47,241 bases of DNA from FEB-35 sp050263095. GTDB taxonomy: Bacteria > Desulfobacterota > Deferrimicrobia > Deferrimicrobiales > Deferrimicrobiaceae. The DNA is taken from positions 1 through 47,241 of the forward strand of contig JBLNEW010000054.1 of assembly GCA_050263095.1 (NCBI GenBank), given 5' to 3'. Below are positions 8,653 through 17,303 of this stretch, in pieces. Position numbers and translations under genes: made by a program. The notes beneath the pieces are model-generated. The model made no database searches and was not told the DNA's origin. It saw nothing but the letters and a program-made list of their open reading frames with translations. The stretch's first letter is position 1; every line of letters begins with the position of its first letter.

Positions 8653-9714
8653 CTAGTTAGCGGACATTTTTTTATAATAGTCCCCCGCGCTTCTTTCAAG
8701 CAATTTCCTGAACTCCATTTCAAGGAGGCAGGGCAGAAGCTCGGAAGCCGGGATGCCGAGTGCCTCGGCGATCTCGCATGCGTGGCGCGGCCTCGAAAGG
8801 AAAGCCAGGATCCGCATCTCCCTTTCGTCCTCCTGCGGACGGCGGCGTGCCCACCCCAGCGCAGCGGCGACGTCACCTGAGCAGGTCACCGGTTCCGCCC
8901 CTTCCCGGATCAGCCGGTTGCTGCCGGCCGTGTGGGGGAACAGGGGATTTCCGGGCACGGCCATGACCTCCCTGCCCTGGTCCAGTGCAAGCCCGGCGGT
9001 TATCAGGGCTCCGCTGCGTGTCGGAGCCTCGACCACCACTACCCCCCGGGAGATCCCGCTTATAATGCGGTTCCTCGCCGGGAAATGCCGCTGACGGGGA
9101 GGGGTCCCCGGGGGATACTCGGATAAAAGCGCCCCCTGTTCCAGGATCCGCTCCCGCAAACGGCCCGCCTCCGGGGGATAGACGACATCCGCACCGCAGC
9201 CGAGCACCGCGACGGTTTTTCCGCCCCCCCGCAGGGCGCCTTCGTGGGCGGCCGAGTCGATCCCGCGCGCCATTCCGCTTACCACGGTCCAGCCTTCGGC
9301 CGCCAGGTCGCGCGCAAGCTCGCCGGCGAACTGCCTTCCGTGCTGCGTTGGAGCCCTGCTTCCGACAAGCGCGACGGAATCCTCCAGCGGGACGTTTTCC
9401 CCCGCAAGATAAAGCAACAGCGGAGCGTCCGGGAGGTGGCGCAGCGCATCAGGGTAGTCTTCGGAACCGAGCGGGACAACGCGAATGCCCGCCTTCGCGC
9501 AGGCATCCCTGATGCCCATTGCCCGGTCGGCGGCATCGCCCGACGTCAGCGCTTCGACGGCTTTCCGGATTATTCCCTGCCCGTCGCCTCGAGGCACGCC
9601 CGGAAGAGGCGGGGTGCGATGCGCAATGCACAGTCGCCGAAGATGGCGGGACGTAAATCCCTCCACCTGGCTCAAGCGCAAAAGTATGTCGACAGGTAAC
9701 GTTTCTTTCGTCAT
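8653..9714 (-). CDS. dprA: DNA-processing protein DprA (Smf)
   Basis: A DprA/Smf protein that loads RecA on incoming single-stranded DNA during transformation. Seen: the Rossmann-like core with VGSRAPTQHGR, SGMARGIDSAAHEGAL, VLGCGADVVYPPE, the FPARNRIISGIS block and the GALITAGLALDQGREV-type motif, followed by a C-terminal winged-helix (about the last 65 residues). The frame opens at a TTG (9744). The ATG at 9714 is the more conventional start, because the family core begins close after it, but neither start has a strong ribosome binding site. It lies 33 bases upstream of topA. With type IV pilins nearby, natural competence is possible. Confidence 0.94.
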   Translation of the reverse strand: MTKETLPVDILLRLSQVEGFTSRHLRRLCIAHRTPPLPGVPRGDGQGIIRKAVEALTSGDAADRAMGIRDACAKAGIRVVPLGSEDYPDALRHLPDAPLLLYLAGENVPLEDSVALVGSRAPTQHGRQFAGELARDLAAEGWTVVSGMARGIDSAAHEGALRGGGKTVAVLGCGADVVYPPEAGRLRERILEQGALLSEYPPGTPPRQRHFPARNRIISGISRGVVVVEAPTRSGALITAGLALDQGREVMAVPGNPLFPHTAGSNRLIREGAEPVTCSGDVAAALGWARRRPQEDEREMRILAFLSRPRHACEIAEALGIPASELLPCLLEMEFRKLLERSAGDYYKKMSAN

Positions 9715-9795
9715 TCGGACCGCAGCCGTGAAAGTCTCCTTCAAGGCTTGGGTCCGATCAAAACCCGTGCCGGGGATATCGTCCCCGCCCCCCTT

Positions 9796-10884
9796 TTACT
9801 GCATGACCCCTGCTGTCCCCCTGACCGCGGTCACTCCGGGGGGAAACGACTGCGTGCTTTTTTCGACATAGGCCGTCGAGAATTCCTGCGAAACGCGGAC
9901 TACGACCGCCTGGCCGACTTCGACGCTTATTCCCGGTTCCCTGGCGGAAAGGGCCGAGGGCGTCCCGCCGCCCTCTATCAGCCGGAAAACATTGCCCACC
10001 TCGATCCCCGCGCCGGAACCAGCGTCCAGAAAGACGAATGTACCGGCGGCGAGCTCCTCGTTCTCCCACTGGCCGGAAATGACGTAGGCCTTGAGCCCCG
10101 CGGCTCCGGGAGAAATGGGAACCGGAACGTATGAAGGGATCTCCTCGCTAAGCTGGTCTTCCCTGCTCAAGTCCTCGAACGATTTCCTGACCACTCCGAC
10201 CGCCTCGCCGCCTTCCTTCCCCTTCACCTGCACCAGCCCGACCAGGTACCTGGCGTACCCGGAAACGGACCTGCCGGTCCTGGCATCGATCGGCCCCCGG
10301 ACGCGATATACCCCCAGGAGCTGCCCGGCGGGGATCTCCTTGGCCACTTCGAGGAAAACCCTGTCTCCCTCGGAGAACGCCACCTTGGGCTCCTCGGCAG
10401 CGCGGATGCGACCGATACCCTTGGGCGCATCTTTGAGAAACTCGCCCGCCCGTACGAATTCCGACGGCGTGATGTCCAGAATCCGCACCACGGGAGCGGC
10501 TTCCGGCTGCTTCGCTGCCGAAGGCGCAGGCGGGGCCTCCGCCTCCGCCGTCACCTCCGCCTCTTCCTCCATGGCTTCCTCGGCTGGGAACTCGTACTCC
10601 TTCGGCGGCGGCGCGAAGATGACGATGCTGATTCCAGGATATATATAGTGCGGATTGGTGAGGAACCTGTTCTTTTCCCAGAGGTCCGGCCATTTCCAGG
10701 GAGTGCCCAGGTATTTTGCGGAGAGGTCCCAAAGGGTATCCCCTTCAGCGACGGTGTGAACGAGGCCTTCCGGGTAGGATGCCGGCCCTTCGGGGGAGCC
10801 TGCCTGGGCGAATGCCCCGACGGGATTGGCAAGGAACGCGACAAGAATCGCCAAGACCGAGAGAACCGCTGCCCGTCCTTTCAT
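9796..10884 (-). CDS. Secreted LysM-domain protein
   Basis: About 362 residues. A signal peptide (hydrophobic stretch ending ...VGAFAQA) is followed by a LysM peptidoglycan-binding domain (about 40-90) with the GDTLWDLSAKYLG signature. Next comes an acidic Glu/Ala/Pro-rich linker (about 100-130), then a ~230-residue beta-rich region of unknown fold. It is probably periplasmic and bound to the cell wall. The frame can start at GTG 10893, but the ATG at 10884 has GAGG at better spacing. It is the first gene of the run into dprA-topA-pilR. Similar LysM proteins next to dprA occur in deltaproteobacteria as far as I recall; no enzymatic motif is seen. Confidence 0.82.
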   Translation of the reverse strand: MKGRAAVLSVLAILVAFLANPVGAFAQAGSPEGPASYPEGLVHTVAEGDTLWDLSAKYLGTPWKWPDLWEKNRFLTNPHYIYPGISIVIFAPPPKEYEFPAEEAMEEEAEVTAEAEAPPAPSAAKQPEAAPVVRILDITPSEFVRAGEFLKDAPKGIGRIRAAEEPKVAFSEGDRVFLEVAKEIPAGQLLGVYRVRGPIDARTGRSVSGYARYLVGLVQVKGKEGGEAVGVVRKSFEDLSREDQLSEEIPSYVPVPISPGAAGLKAYVISGQWENEELAAGTFVFLDAGSGAGIEVGNVFRLIEGGGTPSALSAREPGISVEVGQAVVVRVSQEFSTAYVEKSTQSFPPGVTAVRGTAGVMQ

Positions 10885-10923
10885 CTTGAACACCTCGCAT
10901 CCGCCCCGGCGATGGGGGGTTTA

Positions 10924-10929
10924 ATTATA
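10924..10929 (-). promoter_or_regulatory. Possible -10 element upstream of the LysM-dprA-topA run
   Basis: A perfect TATAAT on the minus strand lies in an AT-rich 100-bp gap, about 40 bases before the LysM gene. No convincing -35 hexamer is at the usual distance, so the call rests on the -10 and local AT content. Confidence 0.35.
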
Positions 10930-10994
10930 TCTAATTTATGCTAAATATCGCTCATTATGAAGAAAACTACAGTTCATTTTAAGCGAAGTCAAGG

Positions 10995-11774
10995 TCATTC
11001 TGCGCCGTCCGCCGCTCCTTTCCACTCGAGATGCAGGAAAACCTCCCTGTTCCCGCTCGGGCCCTTCACGCGGCTCTCGGATTTCCCCATTACCGAAAAC
11101 CCGAGTCCCGCGGCGATATCCGCCACGGCCCGCACCGCCTCCTGACGCCTGGCCTCGTCCCTTACTACCCCCCCCTTGCCTACCGACGCCCTCCCAGCCT
11201 CGAACTGGGGCTTGACCAGCGCGAGCACGACCGCCGAAGGCTTGAGGAATACGCGTACAGGCGGCAGGATGTGGCGCAGCGAGATGAAAGAGACGTCGAC
11301 CGTTGCCAGCTCCACCTTTTCGGGCAGCAGTTCCGCGGTCGCGTATCGGAAATTCACCTTCTCCAGGACGACGACCCGCGGGTCCTTCCGCAGCCGGTCG
11401 TCGATCAGCTTCTCCCCCACGTCGACGGCGTATACCCTCGCCGCTCCACGCCGGAGAAGACAGTCGGTGAACCCCCCCGTCGACGCGCCGACGTCCAGCG
11501 CCGTTTTCCCGACGCAGGAAATTCCGAAATCGTCCAGCGCCCCGTCGAGCTTCATTCCGCCGCGGGAAGCAAACGGACGGGGGGCGGGCGACAGGGAGAC
11601 CGCCTGGTCCGTCCTGACCGGCGCGCCGCAGCGCGTGACTACGGCGCCGTCGAGAAGCACCCGCCCGGAAAGGATCAGGCCCTGGGCCTTCGCGCGCGTT
11701 TCGGCCAGGCCGCGCGCGACCAGCGCGGCGTCCAGGCGGTTTCGGGGAGCCTTCTTCGGGGAAAGGTCAGACAA
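10995..11774 (-). CDS. tlyA: TlyA-family rRNA methyltransferase / S4-domain protein
   Basis: About 259 residues. An N-terminal S4 RNA-binding domain (RLDAALVARGLAETRAKAQ, GRVLLDG) precedes an FtsJ-like SAM methyltransferase domain with motif I ALDVGASTGGFTDCLL and the KPQFEAGR segment. TlyA methylates ribose 2'-OH of rRNA cytidines in actinobacteria; in Gram-negatives the role is less clear. The frame extends to 11831, but that would overlap dxs by 65 bases. A TTG at 11774, overlapping the dxs stop by 8 bases, gives the usual family length. It is the last gene of xseB-ispA-dxs-tlyA, a gene order typical of many bacteria. Confidence 0.9.
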   Translation of the reverse strand: MSDLSPKKAPRNRLDAALVARGLAETRAKAQGLILSGRVLLDGAVVTRCGAPVRTDQAVSLSPAPRPFASRGGMKLDGALDDFGISCVGKTALDVGASTGGFTDCLLRRGAARVYAVDVGEKLIDDRLRKDPRVVVLEKVNFRYATAELLPEKVELATVDVSFISLRHILPPVRVFLKPSAVVLALVKPQFEAGRASVGKGGVVRDEARRQEAVRAVADIAAGLGFSVMGKSESRVKGPSGNREVFLHLEWKGAADGAE

Positions 11775-13704
11775 TCCTTTCAAGCCTGGACCGGATGCCG
11801 TTGAACAGCGACGGCAGGAACGTCTTTGCATGCCCGAACATGCGCAGCGTCTCGGCGACGATCGCCTCGGAACTCAACCCGTGCCGCTCGCGCAGCTCGT
11901 CCTGGGCGCCGTGCTCGACGAAAGTGTCGCGGACGCCCATCCGGCGGAAATGCTGCGGGTGCTCTCCGTGCTCTTCGAACATCTCCAGAACGGCGCTTCC
12001 GAATCCGCCCGCCAGCACGTTCTCCTCCACCGTAAGGACGCGCCCTGCCCGGTGCGCCAGCGGCAGGATGAGCCCCGCGTCGAGAGGCTTGACGAATCTC
12101 GCGTTCACGACCGCGGCGGATATCCCCCGCTTGCGGAGCTCCTCCGCCGCGAGCAGCGAAGGCGCCACGGTCGCCCCCACCGCCAGGATCAGCATGTCCT
12201 TCCCCTCGAGAAGGAGTTCCCCCTTCCCCCATTCGATCGGCTCCGCCGTGTCCTGCCCCACCGTTCCCGTCCCGCGCCCCCTCGGATACCTTATCGCGGC
12301 CGGCCGTCCCGCCGCGACGGCGGCGCGCAGCATCGCGGGGAGCTCGGCTTCGCACGCCGGGGCCATGACCGACAGGTTGGGGATGTGCCGCAGGAACGAA
12401 AGGTCGAACAGACCCTGATGGGTCGCCCCGTCAGCGCCCACGATGCCGCCGCGGTCCACCGCGAAGACGACGGGCAGGCCCTGGAGGCAGACGTCATGGA
12501 TGATCTGGTCGTAGGCGCGCTGGAGGAACGTGGAATAGATTGTGACCACCGGGATCTTCCCCTCGCGCGCCAGTCCCGCCGCGAACGTGACGGCGTGCCC
12601 CTCGGCGATCCCGACGTCGAAGAACCGGTCGGGGAACGCGTCACGGAACTTCGATAGGCCGGTCCCGCTGCACATCGCGGCCGTAATGGCCACCACCTTG
12701 TGATTCTCCCTGCCGATCTCCACGATCGCATCGGCGAAAACGTCGGTAAAGGTCGGCGCCGCCAATCCTCCGTTCCCCTTCCCGGTCGACGGGTCGAAGG
12801 CGCCTACTCCGTGGAAATATTCCGGATTGGCCTCGGCCGGCGGATACCCCTTCCCCTTCGCGGTCACCACGTGTATCAGCAGCGGCCCCTCCAGGTTGGA
12901 CAGGTTCTGGAAAGTGGCGAGGAGATCCTCGATGTGGTGGCCCGATATGGGGCCGACGTACGTGAACCCGAGCTCTTCGAAGAGCAGCCCGGGCACTATG
13001 AATCCCTTCGTCAGCTCCTCGGCCTTCTTGCCGATGCGGGCCATGATATCGCCCCTCGGCATCGACTTCAGCAGGTTCTCGACGCGCTTCCGGAACGAGG
13101 TGTAGAACTTTCCCGTCATGATCCGGTTCAAATACCCGGACAGCGCGCCGACGTTCTGCGATATAGACCACTCGTTGTCGTTCAGGATAACGATCAGGTC
13201 GCGCTTCTGGTGCCCGGCCTGGTTCAATCCCTCGAGCGCGAGGCCCGATGAGAGCGAGCCGTCCCCGATAACCGCGATGACCTTGTGTTTCTCCTTCCTC
13301 ATGTCGCGGGCGACGGCCATCCCGAGGGCGGCCGAGATAGAGGTACCCGAGTGCCCTGTGCCGAACGAGTCGAACGGGCTCTCCGAGATGCGGGGAAATC
13401 CCGAGATCCCCCCGAAGGTGCGCAAGGTCGGAAAGAGGTCCTGCCTGCCGGTGAGGATCTTGTGCGCATAGGACTGGTGGCCGACGTCCCACACGATCCG
13501 GTCGCCCGGGCATGAGAACACGTAATGCAGCGCGATCGTAAGTTCCACGACGCCAAGGCTGGAAGCCAGGTGCCCGCCGGTCCTGGAAACGCCCTGCACG
13601 ATCCGCTCGCGCAGCTCCGCCGCGACCTGCGGCAGTTTCTCCCGCGGGACCTTTTTCAGGTCCTCGGGGGAATGGATGCCGGGAAGCAGTGGGGCGTTCT
13701 GCAC
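11767..13704 (-). CDS. dxs: 1-deoxy-D-xylulose-5-phosphate synthase
   Basis: A 645-residue thiamine-diphosphate enzyme making DXP from pyruvate and glyceraldehyde-3-phosphate, the first step of the MEP isoprenoid pathway. Seen: N-terminal RTGGHLASSLG and DVGHQSYAHKILTGR; the ThDP/Mg motif VIGDGSLSSGLALEGLN ending in NDNEWSIS (about 150-185); the transketolase pyrimidine domain with FDVGIAEGHAVTFAAGLA; and a C-terminal domain (VEENVLAGGFGSAVLE). Length is normal. It starts with GTG, sharing one base with the ispA TAG (TAGTG), with GAGGAG upstream, so it is translationally coupled to ispA. Confidence 0.97.
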   Translation of the reverse strand: MQNAPLLPGIHSPEDLKKVPREKLPQVAAELRERIVQGVSRTGGHLASSLGVVELTIALHYVFSCPGDRIVWDVGHQSYAHKILTGRQDLFPTLRTFGGISGFPRISESPFDSFGTGHSGTSISAALGMAVARDMRKEKHKVIAVIGDGSLSSGLALEGLNQAGHQKRDLIVILNDNEWSISQNVGALSGYLNRIMTGKFYTSFRKRVENLLKSMPRGDIMARIGKKAEELTKGFIVPGLLFEELGFTYVGPISGHHIEDLLATFQNLSNLEGPLLIHVVTAKGKGYPPAEANPEYFHGVGAFDPSTGKGNGGLAAPTFTDVFADAIVEIGRENHKVVAITAAMCSGTGLSKFRDAFPDRFFDVGIAEGHAVTFAAGLAREGKIPVVTIYSTFLQRAYDQIIHDVCLQGLPVVFAVDRGGIVGADGATHQGLFDLSFLRHIPNLSVMAPACEAELPAMLRAAVAAGRPAAIRYPRGRGTGTVGQDTAEPIEWGKGELLLEGKDMLILAVGATVAPSLLAAEELRKRGISAAVVNARFVKPLDAGLILPLAHRAGRVLTVEENVLAGGFGSAVLEMFEEHGEHPQHFRRMGVRDTFVEHGAQDELRERHGLSSEAIVAETLRMFGHAKTFLPSLFNGIRSRLERIV

Positions 13705-14600
13705 TATGATCTCCTCGCCGCAACCATGCGGACTATGTCCCGAAGCGCTTCGCCTTCGCTACCGAACGCGGAAACGGCCGACAGCGCCTCGCGGGCCAGG
13801 GATTCGGCGCGGGCAATCGCCGCCTCCATGCCGAACGAGCCGGGATAGGTCAGCTTTCCGCGCGCCTTGTCTTTGGCAACGCCCTTGCCCATCTCATCGA
13901 AGCTGCCGGTCTCGTCCAGGATGTCGTCGGTCACCTGAAACAGCAGGCCCAGAGCGCGGCCGTACCGCGCAAGGTCCTCTACCTGCGCCCCGGTTCCCGA
14001 GCCCAGTATGCCTCCAATGCGCGCGGACGCGGACAGCAGGGCGGATGTCTTCCGGAGATCGATCTCCTCCTTATCGGCCGCTCCTCCCCGCGATCCTTCT
14101 GCCGACAGGTCGAGCTGCTGCCCCCCCACCATTCCCTCCGCCCCTGCGGCGCGCGCCAGGACGGCGACCGCCGCGAGCGCCCTGCGGGGATCCTTCTCCG
14201 CCAGCGGCGCCTCGCCCATCACCCTGAACGCCTCAGTGAGGAGCGCGTCGCCGGCAAGGATCGCCGTCGCTTCGCCGAACGCCTTGTGGCTGGAGGGCTT
14301 TCCCCTGCGATAATCGTCGTCGTCCATCGCGGGCAGGTCGTCGTGGACCAACGAATACGTGTGGATATATTCAACGGCGCAGGCGAACGGAAGAAGCTCC
14401 TCCTCGTCCCCCCCGACGGCGCCTCCCGCCGAGAGCAGCACAACCGGCCGTATGCGCTTGCCGCCTGCGGTCAGCGAGTATTCCATCGCTTCCCGCAGCG
14501 CCGCGGGCATCCCGCAGGCGTCGTCGTCCAGGTACCGCAGGAGATTGTCCTCCACCGCTTTCCGGCGGCGGCGGATCGCTTCCGATGAGGGAGAGGACAC
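13704..14600 (-). CDS. ispA: Polyprenyl diphosphate synthase (IspA type)
   Basis: About 298 residues of trans-isoprenyl diphosphate synthase, condensing IPP and DMAPP to farnesyl (or geranylgeranyl) diphosphate. Seen: GGKRIRP substrate site, first aspartate-rich motif DDLPAMDDDD (DD-x4-D, bacterial type), GQQLDL, and second motif TDDILDETG. The frame extends to an ATG at 14633 inside xseB. The GTG at 14600, just after the xseB stop and 6 bases from AGAGGAG, is the better start and gives the usual family length. Product chain length cannot be fixed from sequence alone. Confidence 0.94.
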   Translation of the reverse strand: MSSPSSEAIRRRRKAVEDNLLRYLDDDACGMPAALREAMEYSLTAGGKRIRPVVLLSAGGAVGGDEEELLPFACAVEYIHTYSLVHDDLPAMDDDDYRRGKPSSHKAFGEATAILAGDALLTEAFRVMGEAPLAEKDPRRALAAVAVLARAAGAEGMVGGQQLDLSAEGSRGGAADKEEIDLRKTSALLSASARIGGILGSGTGAQVEDLARYGRALGLLFQVTDDILDETGSFDEMGKGVAKDKARGKLTYPGSFGMEAAIARAESLAREALSAVSAFGSEGEALRDIVRMVAARRS

Positions 14601-14601
14601 T

Positions 14602-14856
14602 TCACTCCTCTTTGCCGAGAATGGAGTTTTCATCCTCGGTATCCTGCGTCACGCCCCCCGGCTTGCGAAGGAGAACCTCGATCTTCCTGTCCGCCTCGTC
14701 AAGCCGCTTCTGGCAGACGGCCGAAAGACGCATACCCTCCTCGAACAGCCGTATGGATTCCTCAAGCTTCGTCTCGCCGGATTCCAGTTTGGAGACGATC
14801 GCTTCCAGCGCTTTCAGCGCCTCCTCGAAGGAAGGCTCCTTGGCTTTTACCAACAT
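14602..14856 (-). CDS. xseB: Exodeoxyribonuclease VII small subunit
   Basis: About 84 residues, a helical protein with the family core SFEEALKALEAIVSKLESG, then LEESIRLFEEGMRLSAVCQKRL. It complexes with XseA to degrade single-stranded DNA. The open frame begins at 14976 but the first 40 codons have no family character. The ATG at 14856 (or TTG 14853) directly behind GGAGGAG is the likely start. Unusually, xseA is not adjacent: it lies one gene upstream, separated by an M23 peptidase and a promoter. Confidence 0.9.
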   Translation of the reverse strand: MLVKAKEPSFEEALKALEAIVSKLESGETKLEESIRLFEEGMRLSAVCQKRLDEADRKIEVLLRKPGGVTQDTEDENSILGKEE

Positions 14857-14988
14857 CTCCTCCGAACTTCCACCCGCGGCGTGTTTTCCGATAAACGTCA
14901 GCGGGACGTACGCTTCGAAAACGACCGGATTCAGCGGTGGACCGTTCGATAAGCGTTGGCGGGCCGTCCGCTGCAATCCGGGCCTTTA

Positions 14989-15019
14989 ATTATATAACCC
15001 CCTTCCATGCAGGGGTCAA
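14989..15019 (-). promoter_or_regulatory. Sigma-70-type promoter of xseB-ispA-dxs-tlyA
   Basis: Minus strand: TTGACC (15014-15019), 17 bases, then TATATAAT (14989-14996). The -35 lies over the stop codon of the M23 peptidase gene. It leaves a leader of about 130 bases before xseB in which I see no known riboswitch. Confidence 0.6.
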
Positions 15020-15930
15020 CGGAATGGCGGTCCAAAAAGCAGGGATGGATCGATCCGGCCGCCCGCCGCCCGGACGCCGAAGTGCAGGTGGGGACCCGTG
15101 GCGCGCCCGCTCGAACCCACCGCGCCGATCAATTCCCCCTTTTCCACTCGCCGCCCCTCCTCCACGGCGGCTTCCCGGAGATGATAGTAGACGCTGAACA
15201 ATCCTCCTCCGTGGTCAAGCACGACGGACCTCCCGCCGAAGAACCGCTCGCCGGAGAACGCGACGCCGCCCGCCGCAATCGCCCTGACAGGCGTGCCCTC
15301 CGGAAGCCGTATGTCCACGCCCGCGTGGGGACTGCGCGGCTCCCCGTTTATGACCCTGCGGGAGCCGAAACCCACGGGCAGGTAGTCCTCGACCGGCGGC
15401 AGGAACGGGAGATCCCATGCGTCCGCAGAAACGGCGGCGAATCGGGCCTCCAGGTCTTCCGCCTCGATGCGGATCCTTTCGAGGGTAGCGTTGTCGAACT
15501 CCGCCATGCCTTTAGGCAGCGTGAGCGCCTGGACCGGGAACGCCTTTTCCCGGACCGCCAGCTCCAGGTCAAGGCGCGCCGCGGCTCCGCTGAAGTCCGC
15601 GACTATGGAAAGCGCGGCGGTCCCGGGCGGCTCCATCAGGTCGACGCCTATCAGCGCGTGGAACCGCCCTGCCTCCGCCTTCTTCAAGGGGAACGTTCGT
15701 CCCTTCCAGACCATCGCGATGTTGTCGGGCGAAGGATGGACCGCAACCTCCACGAGAACCGGGTCCCCCTGGAAAGGAGAGCGGCTGGAAACCGAAACGG
15801 AGATCATTGCTCCGGGCGAGGCGGCATTCCCTTCCGCGGAAGGGGAAATTACCTGCGCAAGGCATTCGCCGTGCGCGAAAAACAGAAGCGCCGGCAGGAT
15901 GGCCAAAGCCGCGGGACCGGCTTTTCTCAA
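15016..15930 (-). CDS. Secreted M23 (LytM) metallopeptidase
   Basis: A 304-residue periplasmic peptidase. A signal peptide at 1-25 is followed by a beta-rich N-terminal domain and a C-terminal LytM domain (about 195-300). Zinc ligands are intact: His and Asp in SPHAGVDI, and HLH in GPHLHFG. It should cut peptidoglycan cross-links. It starts with TTG behind AAGGAGG, overlapping the xseA stop by 4 bases, so it belongs to the murI-to-xseA operon. It contrasts with the EnvC-like protein in the same operon, whose LytM site is degenerate. Confidence 0.9.
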   Translation of the reverse strand: MRKAGPAALAILPALLFFAHGECLAQVISPSAEGNAASPGAMISVSVSSRSPFQGDPVLVEVAVHPSPDNIAMVWKGRTFPLKKAEAGRFHALIGVDLMEPPGTAALSIVADFSGAAARLDLELAVREKAFPVQALTLPKGMAEFDNATLERIRIEAEDLEARFAAVSADAWDLPFLPPVEDYLPVGFGSRRVINGEPRSPHAGVDIRLPEGTPVRAIAAGGVAFSGERFFGGRSVVLDHGGGLFSVYYHLREAAVEEGRRVEKGELIGAVGSSGRATGPHLHFGVRAAGGRIDPSLLFGPPFR

Positions 15931-17291
15931 GATTCGCCTCCTTCCACCAACGCGCCGAACGAGCCGTCGGAGACCCTGACGTCCAGGGCCTCGCCCGGCG
16001 CCGCCTCGGAGACCGTCCGCACCGCGAGCCCCGTTGCCCTGATCGTCGCGATGGCGTAACCCCTGGACAGGACGGCCGTAGGGTCAAGGGCGGCAAGCTT
16101 GCCGCGGCGGACGTCGAGCCTGGCCCGGCATCCCTGCCGCCCGGCATCCATCCTCCGCGTCGCGCGTTCCAGCAGAAGCGCGACATTCCCGCGCTTCCCG
16201 GAAACCCATGCGGACGGCGAGCGAAGGCGCAGGGCGGTATCCAGTTCCGATACCCGCACGCGCGACCTGCGGGCGAATTCCTGCATCCTTTCCGCAAGCG
16301 CGTCCGTGGACTTCGCAAGGGCGTACCGGCGGGACTGTACGAGGGGCCTCGGATCGGCGAGCGCCCCGGCTGTTATCCGGTATTCCCTGCGAAGCGTCTG
16401 ACGGTGATGGCGCTCCGCACTCCGCGCCCTCAGGACAAGTCCCGCCATGCGCTCCGCGGCCTCGGCGCAGTCCGGAACGGCCATCTGCGCGGCCGCGGTC
16501 GGAGTGGGCGCACGCAAGTCGGCCGCGAGGTCGGAGAGCGTGAAATCGGTCTCGTGCCCAACCGCGCTGATCGTCGGGACCGGGGAGGAAGCGATCGCCC
16601 GCACCACCGCCTCCTCGTTGAACGCCCACAAATCCTCGATGGACCCTCCGCCGCGGCCTACGATAACCAGGTCGACCCCGCCGTGCGCGGCAATCGCCGA
16701 CAGCGCAGCGGCTATGTCCTGGGCCGCGCCCTCCCCCTGCACCAGCGCCGGGGCCAGAGTTATTCCGATCGCCGGCCATCGGCTCCTGGCGACGCGGATA
16801 ATGTCCCGAAGCGCCGCGCCCTGACGCGAGGTGACGATTCCGATGCGCGCCGGGAAGGGTGGAAGCTCCCGCTTCCGTTCAGGATCGAAAAGCCCCTCGG
16901 CGGCGAGCCGCGCTTTTCGCTTTTCCAGTTCCAGAAGGAGGCTTCCCAGTCCGCGGACCTCCGCCGACTGGGCGTAGATCTGGTACTCCCCCTTTTTCTC
17001 GTAGACGCCGAGAGATCCCGAAACTATGACCGTCTGTCCGTCCCGTATCTCCCCGAAGATGAACCGGTCCCTTCCGCGGAAGAGCACTACCCGGACCTGC
17101 GCCCCCTCGTCCTTGAGCGAAAAGTACCGGTGCCCGGAAGGGTAATGCTTGTAATTGGAGACTTCCCCCTCGACGCTTACGGATCTGAATCCGCCCTCAA
17201 GGCATGCCTTGATTCGCGCCGTCAGCTCCGTTACGCTCAGGACCCCGCTCCGAGCGCCGCGCGCCTGGCCGAAAAGATCTCCATCCGCCAT
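15927..17291 (-). CDS. xseA: Exodeoxyribonuclease VII large subunit
   Basis: A 454-residue catalytic subunit of exonuclease VII. Seen: N-terminal OB-fold (about 17-115, with VEGEVSNYKHYPSGHRYFSLKD), then the nuclease domain with IGIVTSRQGAALRDI, VDLVIVGRGGGSIEDLWAFN and the SAVGHETDFTLSDLAADLRAPTP block in two adjacent segments, then the long coiled-coil region and a short C-terminal beta part with LSRGYAI. Length is normal. It lies 12 bases after the deacetylase stop. Its partner xseB is beyond the M23 gene under a separate promoter. Confidence 0.96.
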   Translation of the reverse strand: MADGDLFGQARGARSGVLSVTELTARIKACLEGGFRSVSVEGEVSNYKHYPSGHRYFSLKDEGAQVRVVLFRGRDRFIFGEIRDGQTVIVSGSLGVYEKKGEYQIYAQSAEVRGLGSLLLELEKRKARLAAEGLFDPERKRELPPFPARIGIVTSRQGAALRDIIRVARSRWPAIGITLAPALVQGEGAAQDIAAALSAIAAHGGVDLVIVGRGGGSIEDLWAFNEEAVVRAIASSPVPTISAVGHETDFTLSDLAADLRAPTPTAAAQMAVPDCAEAAERMAGLVLRARSAERHHRQTLRREYRITAGALADPRPLVQSRRYALAKSTDALAERMQEFARRSRVRVSELDTALRLRSPSAWVSGKRGNVALLLERATRRMDAGRQGCRARLDVRRGKLAALDPTAVLSRGYAIATIRATGLAVRTVSEAAPGEALDVRVSDGSFGALVEGGES

Positions 17292-17303
17292 GTCCGCCTC
17301 AGC

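Noticed and set aside
14857..14988. Possible riboswitch in the leader of xseB-ispA-dxs
   Set aside because: I looked for a thiamine-type or other known aptamer because dxs uses thiamine diphosphate, but found no matching conserved core.
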